Source: JADJLQ01 sp038251405 (lineage in GTDB: Bacteria; Bacteroidota; Bacteroidia; Chitinophagales; Saprospiraceae). Taken from it: a stretch of 64,000 bases of DNA. Positions within the stretch are counted from its first letter, which is position 1. Each line of letters begins with the position of its first letter. Made by a program: the position numbers and the translations under genes. This document shows, piece by piece, positions 17,617-26,159 of this stretch. Under the pieces are notes generated by a model. The model searched no databases. It saw nothing but the letters and a program-made list of their open reading frames with translations, and was not told the origin of the DNA. The stretch is from positions 88,260-152,259 of the forward strand of contig JBBSBH010000009.1 of NCBI GenBank assembly GCA_038251405.1, given 5' to 3'.

Positions 17617-18540
17617 ATGAATAGAAGAAATTTTTTAAAAAATAGCATGGCCACTACTCCGGCTTTAATAGCCAGTCAACATATTTGGATGAATGAGACT
17701 AATCCTGTCAATACTAAACTAGGGATAAAAATATTAGCTACCAATTGGGGTTTCCAGGGCACTATCGATGAATTTTGTAAAAAAGCAAAAGCCGAAAGCT
17801 ATGATGGGATTGAACTCTGGTGGTCATCCAAAGTGGAAGACCAGAAAGCATTATTCAATGCGTTGCAAAAGCATGACCTTGAGATCGGTTTTCTCACTAC
17901 TGGAAACTCTTCGGAATTTGAAGAACACCAAATCAGTTTTAAAAAGAATGTTGAAGCGGCCTCGGATAGTCTTACTCAGAAACCCTTGTACATAAACTGT
18001 CATTCAGGAAAAGATTTTTTTACTACTGAGCAAAATGAAAAATTGATATCCTATACTATTGATAGATCATTACAAACTGGAATTGAAATTTTACACGAAA
18101 CACATCGTAGCAGAATGTGTTATTCGGCCCCACTTACCAGGAAATACCTTGAAAAATTTCCAGAGATGGGCATTACTTTAGACATATCTCATTGGACGAA
18201 TGTGCATGAATCCATGCTCGATGATCAGAAACATAATGTAGATCTCGCTCTCCAGCGCACCAGGCATATTCACGCTCGTATAGGTCACGAAGAAGGTCCC
18301 CAGGTAAATGATCCCCGGGCCCCTGAATGGGATTATACCCTAAACAAGCATCTTAGTTGGTGGGATCAGGCTATATCTTACAGAGAAAAATCTGGTGCAA
18401 AACATATGACTTTTCTCACAGAATTTGGGCCACCCAATTACCTGCCAGCCTTACCCTTTACCCGGCAACCTGTTGCAGATCAATGGGCCATCAATGTTTA
18501 TATGTTGCAATTACTCAGAAAGCGTTACAAGACCATTTGA
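17617..18540 (+). CDS. Tat-exported TIM-barrel (sugar phosphate isomerase/epimerase-like) protein
   Basis: 307 residues, starting 1 nt after the DUF1501 stop. NRRNFLKNS is a Tat signal. The AP-endonuclease-2/xylose-isomerase-like barrel shows in YDGIELWW, LYINCHSGKDFF, EILHETHRSRM and GITLDISHWTNVHE, with E, H and D residues placed as metal ligands, and HARIGHEEGPQ later. An exported member of this fold in a DUF1501 operon probably acts on sugars outside the cytoplasm; the substrate is unknown. No counterpart exists in the first module. Confidence 0.8.
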   Translation: MNRRNFLKNSMATTPALIASQHIWMNETNPVNTKLGIKILATNWGFQGTIDEFCKKAKAESYDGIELWWSSKVEDQKALFNALQKHDLEIGFLTTGNSSEFEEHQISFKKNVEAASDSLTQKPLYINCHSGKDFFTTEQNEKLISYTIDRSLQTGIEILHETHRSRMCYSAPLTRKYLEKFPEMGITLDISHWTNVHESMLDDQKHNVDLALQRTRHIHARIGHEEGPQVNDPRAPEWDYTLNKHLSWWDQAISYREKSGAKHMTFLTEFGPPNYLPALPFTRQPVADQWAINVYMLQLLRKRYKTI

Positions 18541-19946
18541 TGGAAGTCCTTGGAAGGTTGCACCCATTATTGGTTCATTTACCTATTGGTATTATTGGTC
18601 TGGCTATTCTTTTCAAGTTATTGTATTACCGTTCAAAGGATGAAAAATTCAATAGTGTATTACCCACTATTTTATTGATTGGTTTAGGGTTAAGTGGGTT
18701 ATCTGTGGTCACTGGTTTTTTACACGCCCGAGGTGGTGAGTATGATGAAGACTTGCTATACAACCATAGACTCTATGCTCTTCTATTTACTATAGCTCAG
18801 GGGTTATTGTACTTAAATATGACCAGGAAAAAATATGTCGGATTAGAAATTCCTGTATGGCTTTTAATGGGATTCGCCTTGTTTCTAACCGGAGATTATG
18901 GTGGAAATATTACCCATGGTTATAATTTATTTACTATTGGTAAAAGTACATATACCAGAAAATCAATAGAAAACATCCATGAAGCCAGTGTATACAGTGA
19001 TATTATCGCACCCATTTTTTCATCTAAATGTTATTCTTGTCATTCCTTTAAAAAACAAAAAGGAAACCTAAGGTTGGATAGTGAAGAAGGAATATTAAAA
19101 GGTGGTAAACATGGGGCTGTCTTATCAAATGATACTATTGCAGAAAGTAAACTAATACATCGAATTCTACTCGATGAGGAAGAGGAAAAGCATATGCCTC
19201 CACAGGGAAAATCCCCGCTATCTGTTCGTGAAATTAAAACCTTACAGTGGTGGATAAAAAATGGTGCTGATTTTGATAAAAAAGTAAAGGACTATACTGA
19301 TAATAAAATGATCGTTGAATTTTACGGTAATAAAAATACACCGAAACCCAATGAATTGGTACCCGATATACAAGTACCTGCCCCTGATGAAGCGAGTATC
19401 GGAGCATTACAAAAATCAGGGATAGCGGCTGGCCGGATAGCTCAAAATTCTAATTTTGTATCCATCAATTTAAATGGTAAAAATCTTACAAATGATCAAG
19501 TAGTTAATCTTAGTAAACTCAGTAAAAACATTATCTGGCTTAATGCCACTCAAAGCCCATTAACTGCCGATTTGTTAAATGTCATTAGTACATGTGACCA
19601 TTTGACCTCATTAGATCTTAGTCATACCAATCTGAATGACACTTTAATAGGTCAGCTAAACACTTTTAGAAACCTTAAGAATCTCAATTTGGCTTCAACC
19701 CATGTTTCAACTGCTGGACTAAATAAACTGGCTGGGCTTAAGTCTTTATTAAATGTCTACCTCTTCGAAACCCATATGAGTTCACTTGATTTTGTAACCA
19801 TATCAAAATTGTTTCAAGGTGCCAGGATAGATACCGGTAGTTATTATGTGCCTATTTTATTCGGTGATACTACCAAAATGACCAGGGAGGAGTGGGATAA
19901 AGAAGCGAAAGCGGAACCTGGGGAGCTTGTTACAAAGCCCCGGTAA
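18540..19946 (+). CDS. DUF2231-like membrane domain + c-type cytochrome + LRR protein
   Basis: The start is ATG 18540, overlapping the upstream TGA (TGATG); the longer frame from 18357 lies wholly inside the isomerase gene. 468 residues. Four membrane segments at residues about 10-130 (HPLLVHLPIGIIGLAILF is typical DUF2231). CYSCH at 164-168 is a haem-c site, followed by HMPPQGKSPLS. Residues about 300-420 are leucine-rich repeats (LTSLDLSHTNL, LKNLNLASTHVS). This is the shorter paralogue of 4011-6164, without its C-terminal binding modules. Last gene of a four-gene coupled operon (13423-19946). Confidence 0.8.
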   Translation: MEVLGRLHPLLVHLPIGIIGLAILFKLLYYRSKDEKFNSVLPTILLIGLGLSGLSVVTGFLHARGGEYDEDLLYNHRLYALLFTIAQGLLYLNMTRKKYVGLEIPVWLLMGFALFLTGDYGGNITHGYNLFTIGKSTYTRKSIENIHEASVYSDIIAPIFSSKCYSCHSFKKQKGNLRLDSEEGILKGGKHGAVLSNDTIAESKLIHRILLDEEEEKHMPPQGKSPLSVREIKTLQWWIKNGADFDKKVKDYTDNKMIVEFYGNKNTPKPNELVPDIQVPAPDEASIGALQKSGIAAGRIAQNSNFVSINLNGKNLTNDQVVNLSKLSKNIIWLNATQSPLTADLLNVISTCDHLTSLDLSHTNLNDTLIGQLNTFRNLKNLNLASTHVSTAGLNKLAGLKSLLNVYLFETHMSSLDFVTISKLFQGARIDTGSYYVPILFGDTTKMTREEWDKEAKAEPGELVTKPR

Positions 19947-20132
19947 ACTTAGAAATGAGAGACAAAAATTTGAACAAGATTTTAAAAGTTCAAGTATTTA
20001 AAAGTATTACCATCTGATTTTGAAAAATTGCAGCCTAAAGAATTCAAAGATTTTTTCCAATCACCTCGTCCAGCAATAATAACTACCCCCAGGGGTGCTT
20101 TTTTTAGTTTATTTCTTCCTTATTATTACAAG

Positions 20133-21617
20133 ATGAAAAGGATCTTGTCATTTTTATTCTTAGTAAGTATATTTCATCTGAATGCTCAGACTTTTACACT
20201 TACCGTAAACAATGGATATGGAAGTGGTAATTTCAAAGCAGGAGATACCATTCATATCTACTCACGCGAAGAAAAAATCACTGAGGTGTTTGATTACTGG
20301 TCCGGTGATACTACCCAAATAGCCGATCCGGAAGACTGGCATACTCAATTCCTCATGCCATCCAAAAACAGTACTGTTACTGCCCATCTGCAAAACCTGC
20401 CTCCATATGCCAATCTTCAATTTGAAAAAATAAAAACTAAGTTTGCCAATAAGCCAGTATACTATTATTTTCCACCCAAAGGACAAAAAGTAAAAGCACT
20501 CGTATGGCTATTCCATGGTAGTGGAGGATCGGTCAATTCTTTCATCGGGCAATTAGAAGGTCAGACTATTATCAAAGCATTAATAGCTAATGACTATGCT
20601 ATGGCTGTCAGTGAATGCGATGAGCGGACTTTGAATACCGACTTTAATAGTGATGGAAATATAAGGTGGGACTATACTTTAAGGCCAGATTCTACCAGTA
20701 GAGATATGCAAAACCTTACCACTATGGTAGATACATTTATACAACGGGGATATATGAATGCATCATTACCTATGATGAGTATTGGTTTTTCAGCAGGTGG
20801 TGCATTTTCTCTTTTGAATGGATTTGTATTAAATTTTACCAGGGGAATTGATTTTTGCAGTCAGGGTACTTTCGCCGCTGCTGAAAATTCGACCATGCCG
20901 AGTCAATTTTTTATGTCCTTCGATGATAATCATCCTGATGTGGGAAAGCCTGGAAACGATACAGCCTACCAAAACTACACCAAGTTTCTAAGTAGAGGCG
21001 TGTGTGCACGTTTCAATATGTGGTATAAATCACCCCTTTATCCTCAATTTTTTAAACGCATTAATGGTATCGACTCCACCCATTCAGCCAAAATCTTTAA
21101 TGATCTGAAATCAATGAATGCATTAAATACTGGTAATGTACCTATATTCAATCCAGATAAAATAAAAGCACTCTTCATTGCCAATCCTTCTAAATATACC
21201 GGATTAGCCACTTTGGATTCCATACAAGCTGCAGAACTTGAAGATCAGCTCTTAGTAATGTTGGCATTCCATCATTATCATTCTCATTATAATGGTAAAT
21301 TGATTCGATTTCTGAATGAGGCTTGCGGTAGTCTGAGCACTCCTGTTTCTGAAATAAAAACTGTAAATCACTTCAAAATTTACCCCAATCCAGCACAACA
21401 AACCCTTACACTAAAATTACCTGAAGAAAGACCTCAAAACTACCAATTGGACGCTTTTGATTTAGCAGGCCGGAGATCTTTTTCGTTCTCCATAAAAGAG
21501 AGTAGTGGAAGTATCACATTAAACTTACCTGCCGGCTTATCCTCCGGAATTTATTTTCTTTTGATGCATGATGAAAAAAATAATCAATTTAGCGAGACAT
21601 TAGAGGTGGTTCGATAA
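20133..21617 (+). CDS. Secreted alpha/beta hydrolase with T9SS sorting domain
   Basis: I chose ATG 20133, which begins a clear signal peptide (MKRILSFLFLVSIFHLNAQ); the frame is open from 20028 but that extension is not a signal peptide. 494 residues. A short beta domain comes first, then an alpha/beta hydrolase: LVWLFHGSGGS supplies the oxyanion loop, GFSAGG the nucleophile Ser elbow, HHYHSHYN a candidate catalytic His. The last 80 residues are a T9SS type-A sorting domain (FKIYPNPAQQTLTL, ending with a GIYFLLMHD strand), so it is secreted through the outer membrane. Esterase or polymer-degrading role likely. Confidence 0.8.
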   Translation: MKRILSFLFLVSIFHLNAQTFTLTVNNGYGSGNFKAGDTIHIYSREEKITEVFDYWSGDTTQIADPEDWHTQFLMPSKNSTVTAHLQNLPPYANLQFEKIKTKFANKPVYYYFPPKGQKVKALVWLFHGSGGSVNSFIGQLEGQTIIKALIANDYAMAVSECDERTLNTDFNSDGNIRWDYTLRPDSTSRDMQNLTTMVDTFIQRGYMNASLPMMSIGFSAGGAFSLLNGFVLNFTRGIDFCSQGTFAAAENSTMPSQFFMSFDDNHPDVGKPGNDTAYQNYTKFLSRGVCARFNMWYKSPLYPQFFKRINGIDSTHSAKIFNDLKSMNALNTGNVPIFNPDKIKALFIANPSKYTGLATLDSIQAAELEDQLLVMLAFHHYHSHYNGKLIRFLNEACGSLSTPVSEIKTVNHFKIYPNPAQQTLTLKLPEERPQNYQLDAFDLAGRRSFSFSIKESSGSITLNLPAGLSSGIYFLLMHDEKNNQFSETLEVVR

Positions 21618-21674
21618 TATTACTTTTTTAGTTTACATTTATCGAAATAATTAACCTACTCCATTATAAGTAAG

Positions 21675-23237
21675 ATGAAGAGCCTTGCATTTTTTTTTGC
21701 AGTGAATTTTATTGCTTTGTCATCTTCCTACTGCCTTAATATAAAAATACTTTCGTCCGATTCCTCCATTACTCCACCATACACCATAAAATTAATAGAA
21801 CACTTTAATGATAAGATTCCAGCATTACATTCTCATACCCATGCAATTTATAAAGATAAAATAGTAATGATCGGTGGCCGAAAAAATGGCTTGCATGGAG
21901 GTAAATATATTTTTAATCAAAACCATACCAACAAACGCATTTATGTGATAGATACTAAAAATTGGGCGCCAGTAAGTAAATGGGAAGTACACGCTATGTC
22001 GGATTCTAAAATAGCGCTTGATTCAAAAGAAAATCACACCAGTAATTTTCATGACAAAAGTCAGTTCAGGGGGAATAATGCGGAGTTTTTTACTGAGGGA
22101 AAAGTATTATACCTGATCGGTGGTTTGATAGGTAAAGACTCCATCAATAATCCTAATGGGCCTAATACACTTCCTTTATTTACAGCTATAGATCTCCCCG
22201 CACTAATAGACCAGGTACTTACTAAAACCCCCATGAAATCGGGATCTATAAGGCAGGCCGTGGATACTAATTTTGCACTCACTGGTGGTGAAATAGAAGT
22301 GATGAACAATAATGTTTATCTAGTGTTTGGATGGGATTTTTCATTCAAAGCAGAGAAGTATTCTCATAAAATATTGTCCTTTCAATATCTGGATGATATT
22401 GATCATCATACACTTAACTACACTTTTAATCGACTTTGCTCCACTTGTTGGGATGGTCAATCTCCCGTTTCAAATACCGGGGCTTTCAGAAGAAGAGATG
22501 GTAGTATGAGTCCTGCCATCAATCCTAAAGATGGTAGCGAGGCTTTACTATATTATGGTGGAGTTTTTAAAAATGGTGATACCAATTTTGATAATATGAT
22601 TTGGATCAACAATAGCTCAGCCAAAGAGCTTCCGTTTCAAATGATGTCAAATGTATATACCTGCCAGGTAATACCGGTTTTTAGCTCTTCCAGAAAATTA
22701 ACTTTTGCTACTTTATTAGGTGGAATGCGCAATGCAGATTATACCGGGAGCAAAAACGAAATCACAGAAATGAATAGCAGTAATACCAGGATATTACCAG
22801 CCGATATTATTCAGTATTTGAATGTTCCGTTCACCAATCAATTTACTACTATTACCGTTGACGCAGATTTACATATCACTCAATATATGATGCCCGATTC
22901 ATTTCCCCCACTTGCCAAAACCGTCACTATCGGTACTCCCAAGAAACATCAGGAATATGCCCCTGTACTGCTTTCAGATAAAGCACCTGTCTTTAATGGT
23001 ACTGAGTCTGAAATGCTTTGGACAATTGATTTTAAATACAAAATGCCTAATGGAGTGATTGATTTTGATAAATTTATTCAGGATTATCCTGTAGGAGCTC
23101 GCTTAGGCTTTCTGCATGGAGGGATCTTATCCGGAATGGCCAACCTGGACATAGAAAATGATACTGATAATCAAGGAAGATTTTCAATAGGAAGTCGCCG
23201 AATTTTTGAGGTGTTTTTGGTGCCTGCAATAAAATAA
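21675..23237 (+). CDS. Secreted kelch-like beta-propeller protein
   Basis: 520 residues with a signal peptide (about residues 1-20). The repeats that can be seen are kelch-like: HAIYKDKIVMIGGRKNG, LYLIGGLIGKDS, VYLVFGWDFSF, ALLYYGGVFKNGD and FATLLGGMRNA, spaced 60-80 residues apart as blades. No T9SS domain is evident. It lies 57 nt after the secreted hydrolase and before a convergent DNA-repair gene. Ligand unknown; the assignment is from repeat pattern only. Confidence 0.6.
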   Translation: MKSLAFFFAVNFIALSSSYCLNIKILSSDSSITPPYTIKLIEHFNDKIPALHSHTHAIYKDKIVMIGGRKNGLHGGKYIFNQNHTNKRIYVIDTKNWAPVSKWEVHAMSDSKIALDSKENHTSNFHDKSQFRGNNAEFFTEGKVLYLIGGLIGKDSINNPNGPNTLPLFTAIDLPALIDQVLTKTPMKSGSIRQAVDTNFALTGGEIEVMNNNVYLVFGWDFSFKAEKYSHKILSFQYLDDIDHHTLNYTFNRLCSTCWDGQSPVSNTGAFRRRDGSMSPAINPKDGSEALLYYGGVFKNGDTNFDNMIWINNSSAKELPFQMMSNVYTCQVIPVFSSSRKLTFATLLGGMRNADYTGSKNEITEMNSSNTRILPADIIQYLNVPFTNQFTTITVDADLHITQYMMPDSFPPLAKTVTIGTPKKHQEYAPVLLSDKAPVFNGTESEMLWTIDFKYKMPNGVIDFDKFIQDYPVGARLGFLHGGILSGMANLDIENDTDNQGRFSIGSRRIFEVFLVPAIK

Positions 23238-23276
23238 TTTTCTAAGATTAGAATATGCAAATCAAAGCTTTAGACT

Positions 23277-23906
23277 TTACAACTTCATCTTCTTAAACTG
23301 GTCTTTCCAGCGCCACAAATACATACAAGCAATAGATCTGTAAGGTCGCCAGGGTTCAGCAATTTCATGCATTTTTTGAGTAAGTGACTTCCCGGTTTCT
23401 TTCAATCCATATAAATTTACTATTCCTTGCTGAACCCCAAGATCCAGAGCCGGAAATACATCTGTTTTCCCCATGGGAGATATCATGATCATTTGTACTG
23501 TCCAGTTACCCACCCCTTTTATCAAGGTAAGCCTTCTAGTCAATTCATCTTCATCCATTCCATGCCAATCAGTTCCCTGGTTTTCTTTCTCCAGAAAAAA
23601 TCTGGCAATATTTCTTACATAGTCTGATTTTGAATAAGACAAACCTACTGATCGTAACGACTCCGTTTTCATTCGGGATAGTTTTATTAAATCTAATTTC
23701 CCGTCTCTAAACTTATCTAATAATCGTTTATAGATTACTGCTGCAGCTTTTATTGAAAGTTGCTGATATACGATGGACTCGATTAATGCTTCGCTTACAG
23801 GTGATGGAGTGGTTTCAAGCAATGGAAATGGAATGTTCTTAATTAATGGCTGTAAAATGGGATCCGTTGACAGATGTCTTGTAACTTTGGATTTTGATAT
23901 GGGCAT
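23277..23906 (-). CDS. DNA-3-methyladenine glycosylase II (AlkA-like, HhH-GPD)
   Basis: 209 residues, cytosolic. The helix-hairpin-helix is LIKGVGNWTVQ at 128-138 and the catalytic Asp is D155 in FPALDLGVQQG, both typical of the AlkA branch of the HhH-GPD superfamily. SIVYQQLSIKAA near residue 44 is the conserved helix B motif. It excises alkylated purines from DNA in base-excision repair. Length fits the short AlkA form without the N-terminal TBP-like domain. Monocistronic, divergent from the choice-of-anchor B gene. Confidence 0.88.
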   Translation of the reverse strand: MPISKSKVTRHLSTDPILQPLIKNIPFPLLETTPSPVSEALIESIVYQQLSIKAAAVIYKRLLDKFRDGKLDLIKLSRMKTESLRSVGLSYSKSDYVRNIARFFLEKENQGTDWHGMDEDELTRRLTLIKGVGNWTVQMIMISPMGKTDVFPALDLGVQQGIVNLYGLKETGKSLTQKMHEIAEPWRPYRSIACMYLWRWKDQFKKMKL

Positions 23907-23951
23907 TGCAGTAAAGGTATAAAAGGTAATAAAAATAAACGATCAGAAATC

Positions 23952-25592
23952 TTGAGAACAAAATTGATAAACTATTTACTTGTCACGCTGACCTTTATTC
24001 TGCCAGGAATTCAAATTTCATGGAGTCAGGTCTATGAATCCAAAACCACACAGCTTTCTCAATGGAACAATGCCGGTACTACTTACAGCGATATTTGGGG
24101 CTATGCAGCTGGTGGTCGCGAATATGCTATTTTAGGATCATCTAATTATATCTATTTTTTTGATGTCACCAACCCTGGCGCTCCCACTGTAATAAAGCAG
24201 TTTGGCCCTTACACATCTACTTCATGGAGGGAATTTAAGACCTATAGTCACTATGCCTATGCTGTTTCTGAAGTCGACAATGGCGGCCTCAGGATATTTG
24301 ATCTTCAGTACTTACCAGATAGTGTACATTTCGTGAGGCAGACAAATGCTTTTTTCAATACTTGTCACATGCCATTTATTGATGAAAACAATGGCAGATT
24401 ATATTGTGCCGGTACTAACTCCCAACGAAACGGCATTATAGTGCTCGATTTAGTTTCAAGGCCTGATAGTCCAAGCGTGGTTATTAATGAAGCTCTTCCT
24501 GGGGGTTATGTGCATGATATGTATGTAAGAAATAATATCATGTATGCTTCTCATGGCCCTATAAGCTCTATTTCGATATATAATTGCACGGGGGCTACCT
24601 GTGGTTCGGAGTTAAACAGATATACTACCGGGGGGTACAACCATAGTAGCTGGATTAATGCGGATGGCTCTTTCCTGGTGAACGCAGTAGAGTCTGGCGG
24701 CTATCCATTATATCTGATTCCACTTAGCTCCAGCACTTCTTTTGAACCAGCGGGTATTAAGAAATTTAAATCCCTCACTTTACGGGAGCAATACCCTAAT
24801 GGCAATGCAGCCGATACGAATAATATCGCTCACAACCCATACTTCGTCGGCAACCTGGTATATTCGTCATATTATACTGATGGAGTGCAGATATTTGATG
24901 TAAGCAACCCCAATAATATCAGAAGAATTGCATACTTCGATACGGATCGAGATTATACTTCATATTCTAATGTTTTTAGAGGCTGTTGGGGGGTTTATCC
25001 TTTTTTACCGTCAGGTAATATCCTGGCTAGTGATATACAATCCGGGATGTGGATTTTCAGATTGAATAGTTCTGCTTTGCCAATAAAAAAATTGGATTTG
25101 GAAGGAGCTCTGTCAGGCCATTCGATCAATATTCATTTATCTACTATAGTACCGCAAGGATATACTCAAATGGTCTTAGAAAAAAGTATAGATGGATATA
25201 GTTTTAAGAAATTGAAAGACATTACTGCATGGAACGAAAATATTTTATTCGAAGACAATGCTATAGACCATCATATTCAATCTGAAAATTATTATAGAAT
25301 CAAATTGATAAATGCTGCAGGACTCGAAGAATTTTCTCAAACTATAAAAGTAGAAGCTGCGTTTACCAGATTCGAAGTATATCCCAATCCTGTGCAAAGT
25401 GAGATCTATTTTCACTCTCCAAAACCAATTGATTTAGTTGAAATTTTTGAAATGTCGGGAAGATTGATTTTCCAATCCAAGCAGGTTGAATCAGGAATTA
25501 TTTTACCAGGTGCAATACGAAATGGCGTTTATACCTTGCATGCCAGGAGTGGCAGCCAAAATTGGTATCATAAAATTATCGTAAGCAAATGA
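23952..25592 (+). CDS. Choice-of-anchor B family secreted protein with T9SS domain
   Basis: 546 residues starting at a TTG (23952), because the signal peptide (residues 1-25, ISWSQ) begins there and no ATG is available. The propeller-like LVIVD repeats of the choice-of-anchor B family are seen (DIWGYAAGGREYAILGSS, YFFDVTNPGAP, LRIFDLQYL, VHDMYVRNN, VQIFDVSNPNNI). The last 80 residues form a T9SS sorting domain (FEVYPNPVQSEIYFHS). It is secreted and probably surface attached; ligand unknown. Convergent with tsaE, 3 nt apart. Confidence 0.85.
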   Translation: MRTKLINYLLVTLTFILPGIQISWSQVYESKTTQLSQWNNAGTTYSDIWGYAAGGREYAILGSSNYIYFFDVTNPGAPTVIKQFGPYTSTSWREFKTYSHYAYAVSEVDNGGLRIFDLQYLPDSVHFVRQTNAFFNTCHMPFIDENNGRLYCAGTNSQRNGIIVLDLVSRPDSPSVVINEALPGGYVHDMYVRNNIMYASHGPISSISIYNCTGATCGSELNRYTTGGYNHSSWINADGSFLVNAVESGGYPLYLIPLSSSTSFEPAGIKKFKSLTLREQYPNGNAADTNNIAHNPYFVGNLVYSSYYTDGVQIFDVSNPNNIRRIAYFDTDRDYTSYSNVFRGCWGVYPFLPSGNILASDIQSGMWIFRLNSSALPIKKLDLEGALSGHSINIHLSTIVPQGYTQMVLEKSIDGYSFKKLKDITAWNENILFEDNAIDHHIQSENYYRIKLINAAGLEEFSQTIKVEAAFTRFEVYPNPVQSEIYFHSPKPIDLVEIFEMSGRLIFQSKQVESGIILPGAIRNGVYTLHARSGSQNWYHKIIVSK

Positions 25593-25595
25593 TTT

Positions 25596-26018
25596 TCAGC
25601 CCAGTACCTGTAACAACCTTGAAGATTCACCCAGCGGTAAAATTTTAATCTTCAGCCAATCCTTGTCAATCCAATCTTCTATTAATTCAGGCCACTCTAT
25701 AAAACAATAACCTTCAGATTGAATGATTTCATAAATGCCTGCATTAAAAGCATCTTGAATGCTATGCAGTCGGTAAAGATCCAGGTGATAAATTAGCGCC
25801 TGGCCAGTTTGATATTGATTTGCGATAGTAAATGTAGGGCTGGACCCTTCGTCAACTGAACCGAGCAATTTTATAAGCCTTTTTATAAGTGTGGTTTTAC
25901 CCGATCCCATATCTCCATACAAAGCCCATTTTTTATAATTTTTAAAATCATTTAACAGCACTGTGGCCAGGCTTTCCATGTTTTCAAGACCGTAAATGAA
26001 TGATTTGTTTGCAAGCAT
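25596..26018 (-). CDS. tsaE: tRNA threonylcarbamoyladenosine biosynthesis ATPase TsaE
   Basis: 140 residues. Walker A is GDMGSGKT at 35-42; SSPTFTIANQY and HLDLYRL follow in the usual places, and CFIEWPELIEDW is the conserved late motif. TsaE is the ATPase of the TsaBDE complex that makes t6A37 in ANN-decoding tRNAs. Cytosolic. It is divergent from gyrB over a 141-bp AT-rich region. Confidence 0.93.
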   Translation of the reverse strand: MLANKSFIYGLENMESLATVLLNDFKNYKKWALYGDMGSGKTTLIKRLIKLLGSVDEGSSPTFTIANQYQTGQALIYHLDLYRLHSIQDAFNAGIYEIIQSEGYCFIEWPELIEDWIDKDWLKIKILPLGESSRLLQVLG

Positions 26019-26126
26019 TGTATTTTTTAAACGGGTAATTTATAATTTATTGATTTTTAATATTTTAAATATAAATTACAGGTAAAATATTCATATATAA
26101 AATTAGCATTTTCACTATTAAAATGG

Positions 26127-26134
26127 TAACTTTG
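26127..26134 (+). promoter_or_regulatory. Bacteroidota -7 box of gyrB (TAACTTTG)
   Basis: TAACTTTG at 26127-26134 matches TAnnTTTG, 26 nt before the gyrB ATG. TTAG at 26103-26106, 20 nt upstream, may be the -33 element. Confidence 0.6.
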
Positions 26135-26159
26135 CAGCCTATTATTTTCAACCTATTTT

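Noticed and set aside
18357..18539. Upstream extension of the DUF2231/cytochrome gene
   Set aside because: It lies inside the isomerase-like gene in another frame; the TGATG start at 18540 gives the family N-terminus.
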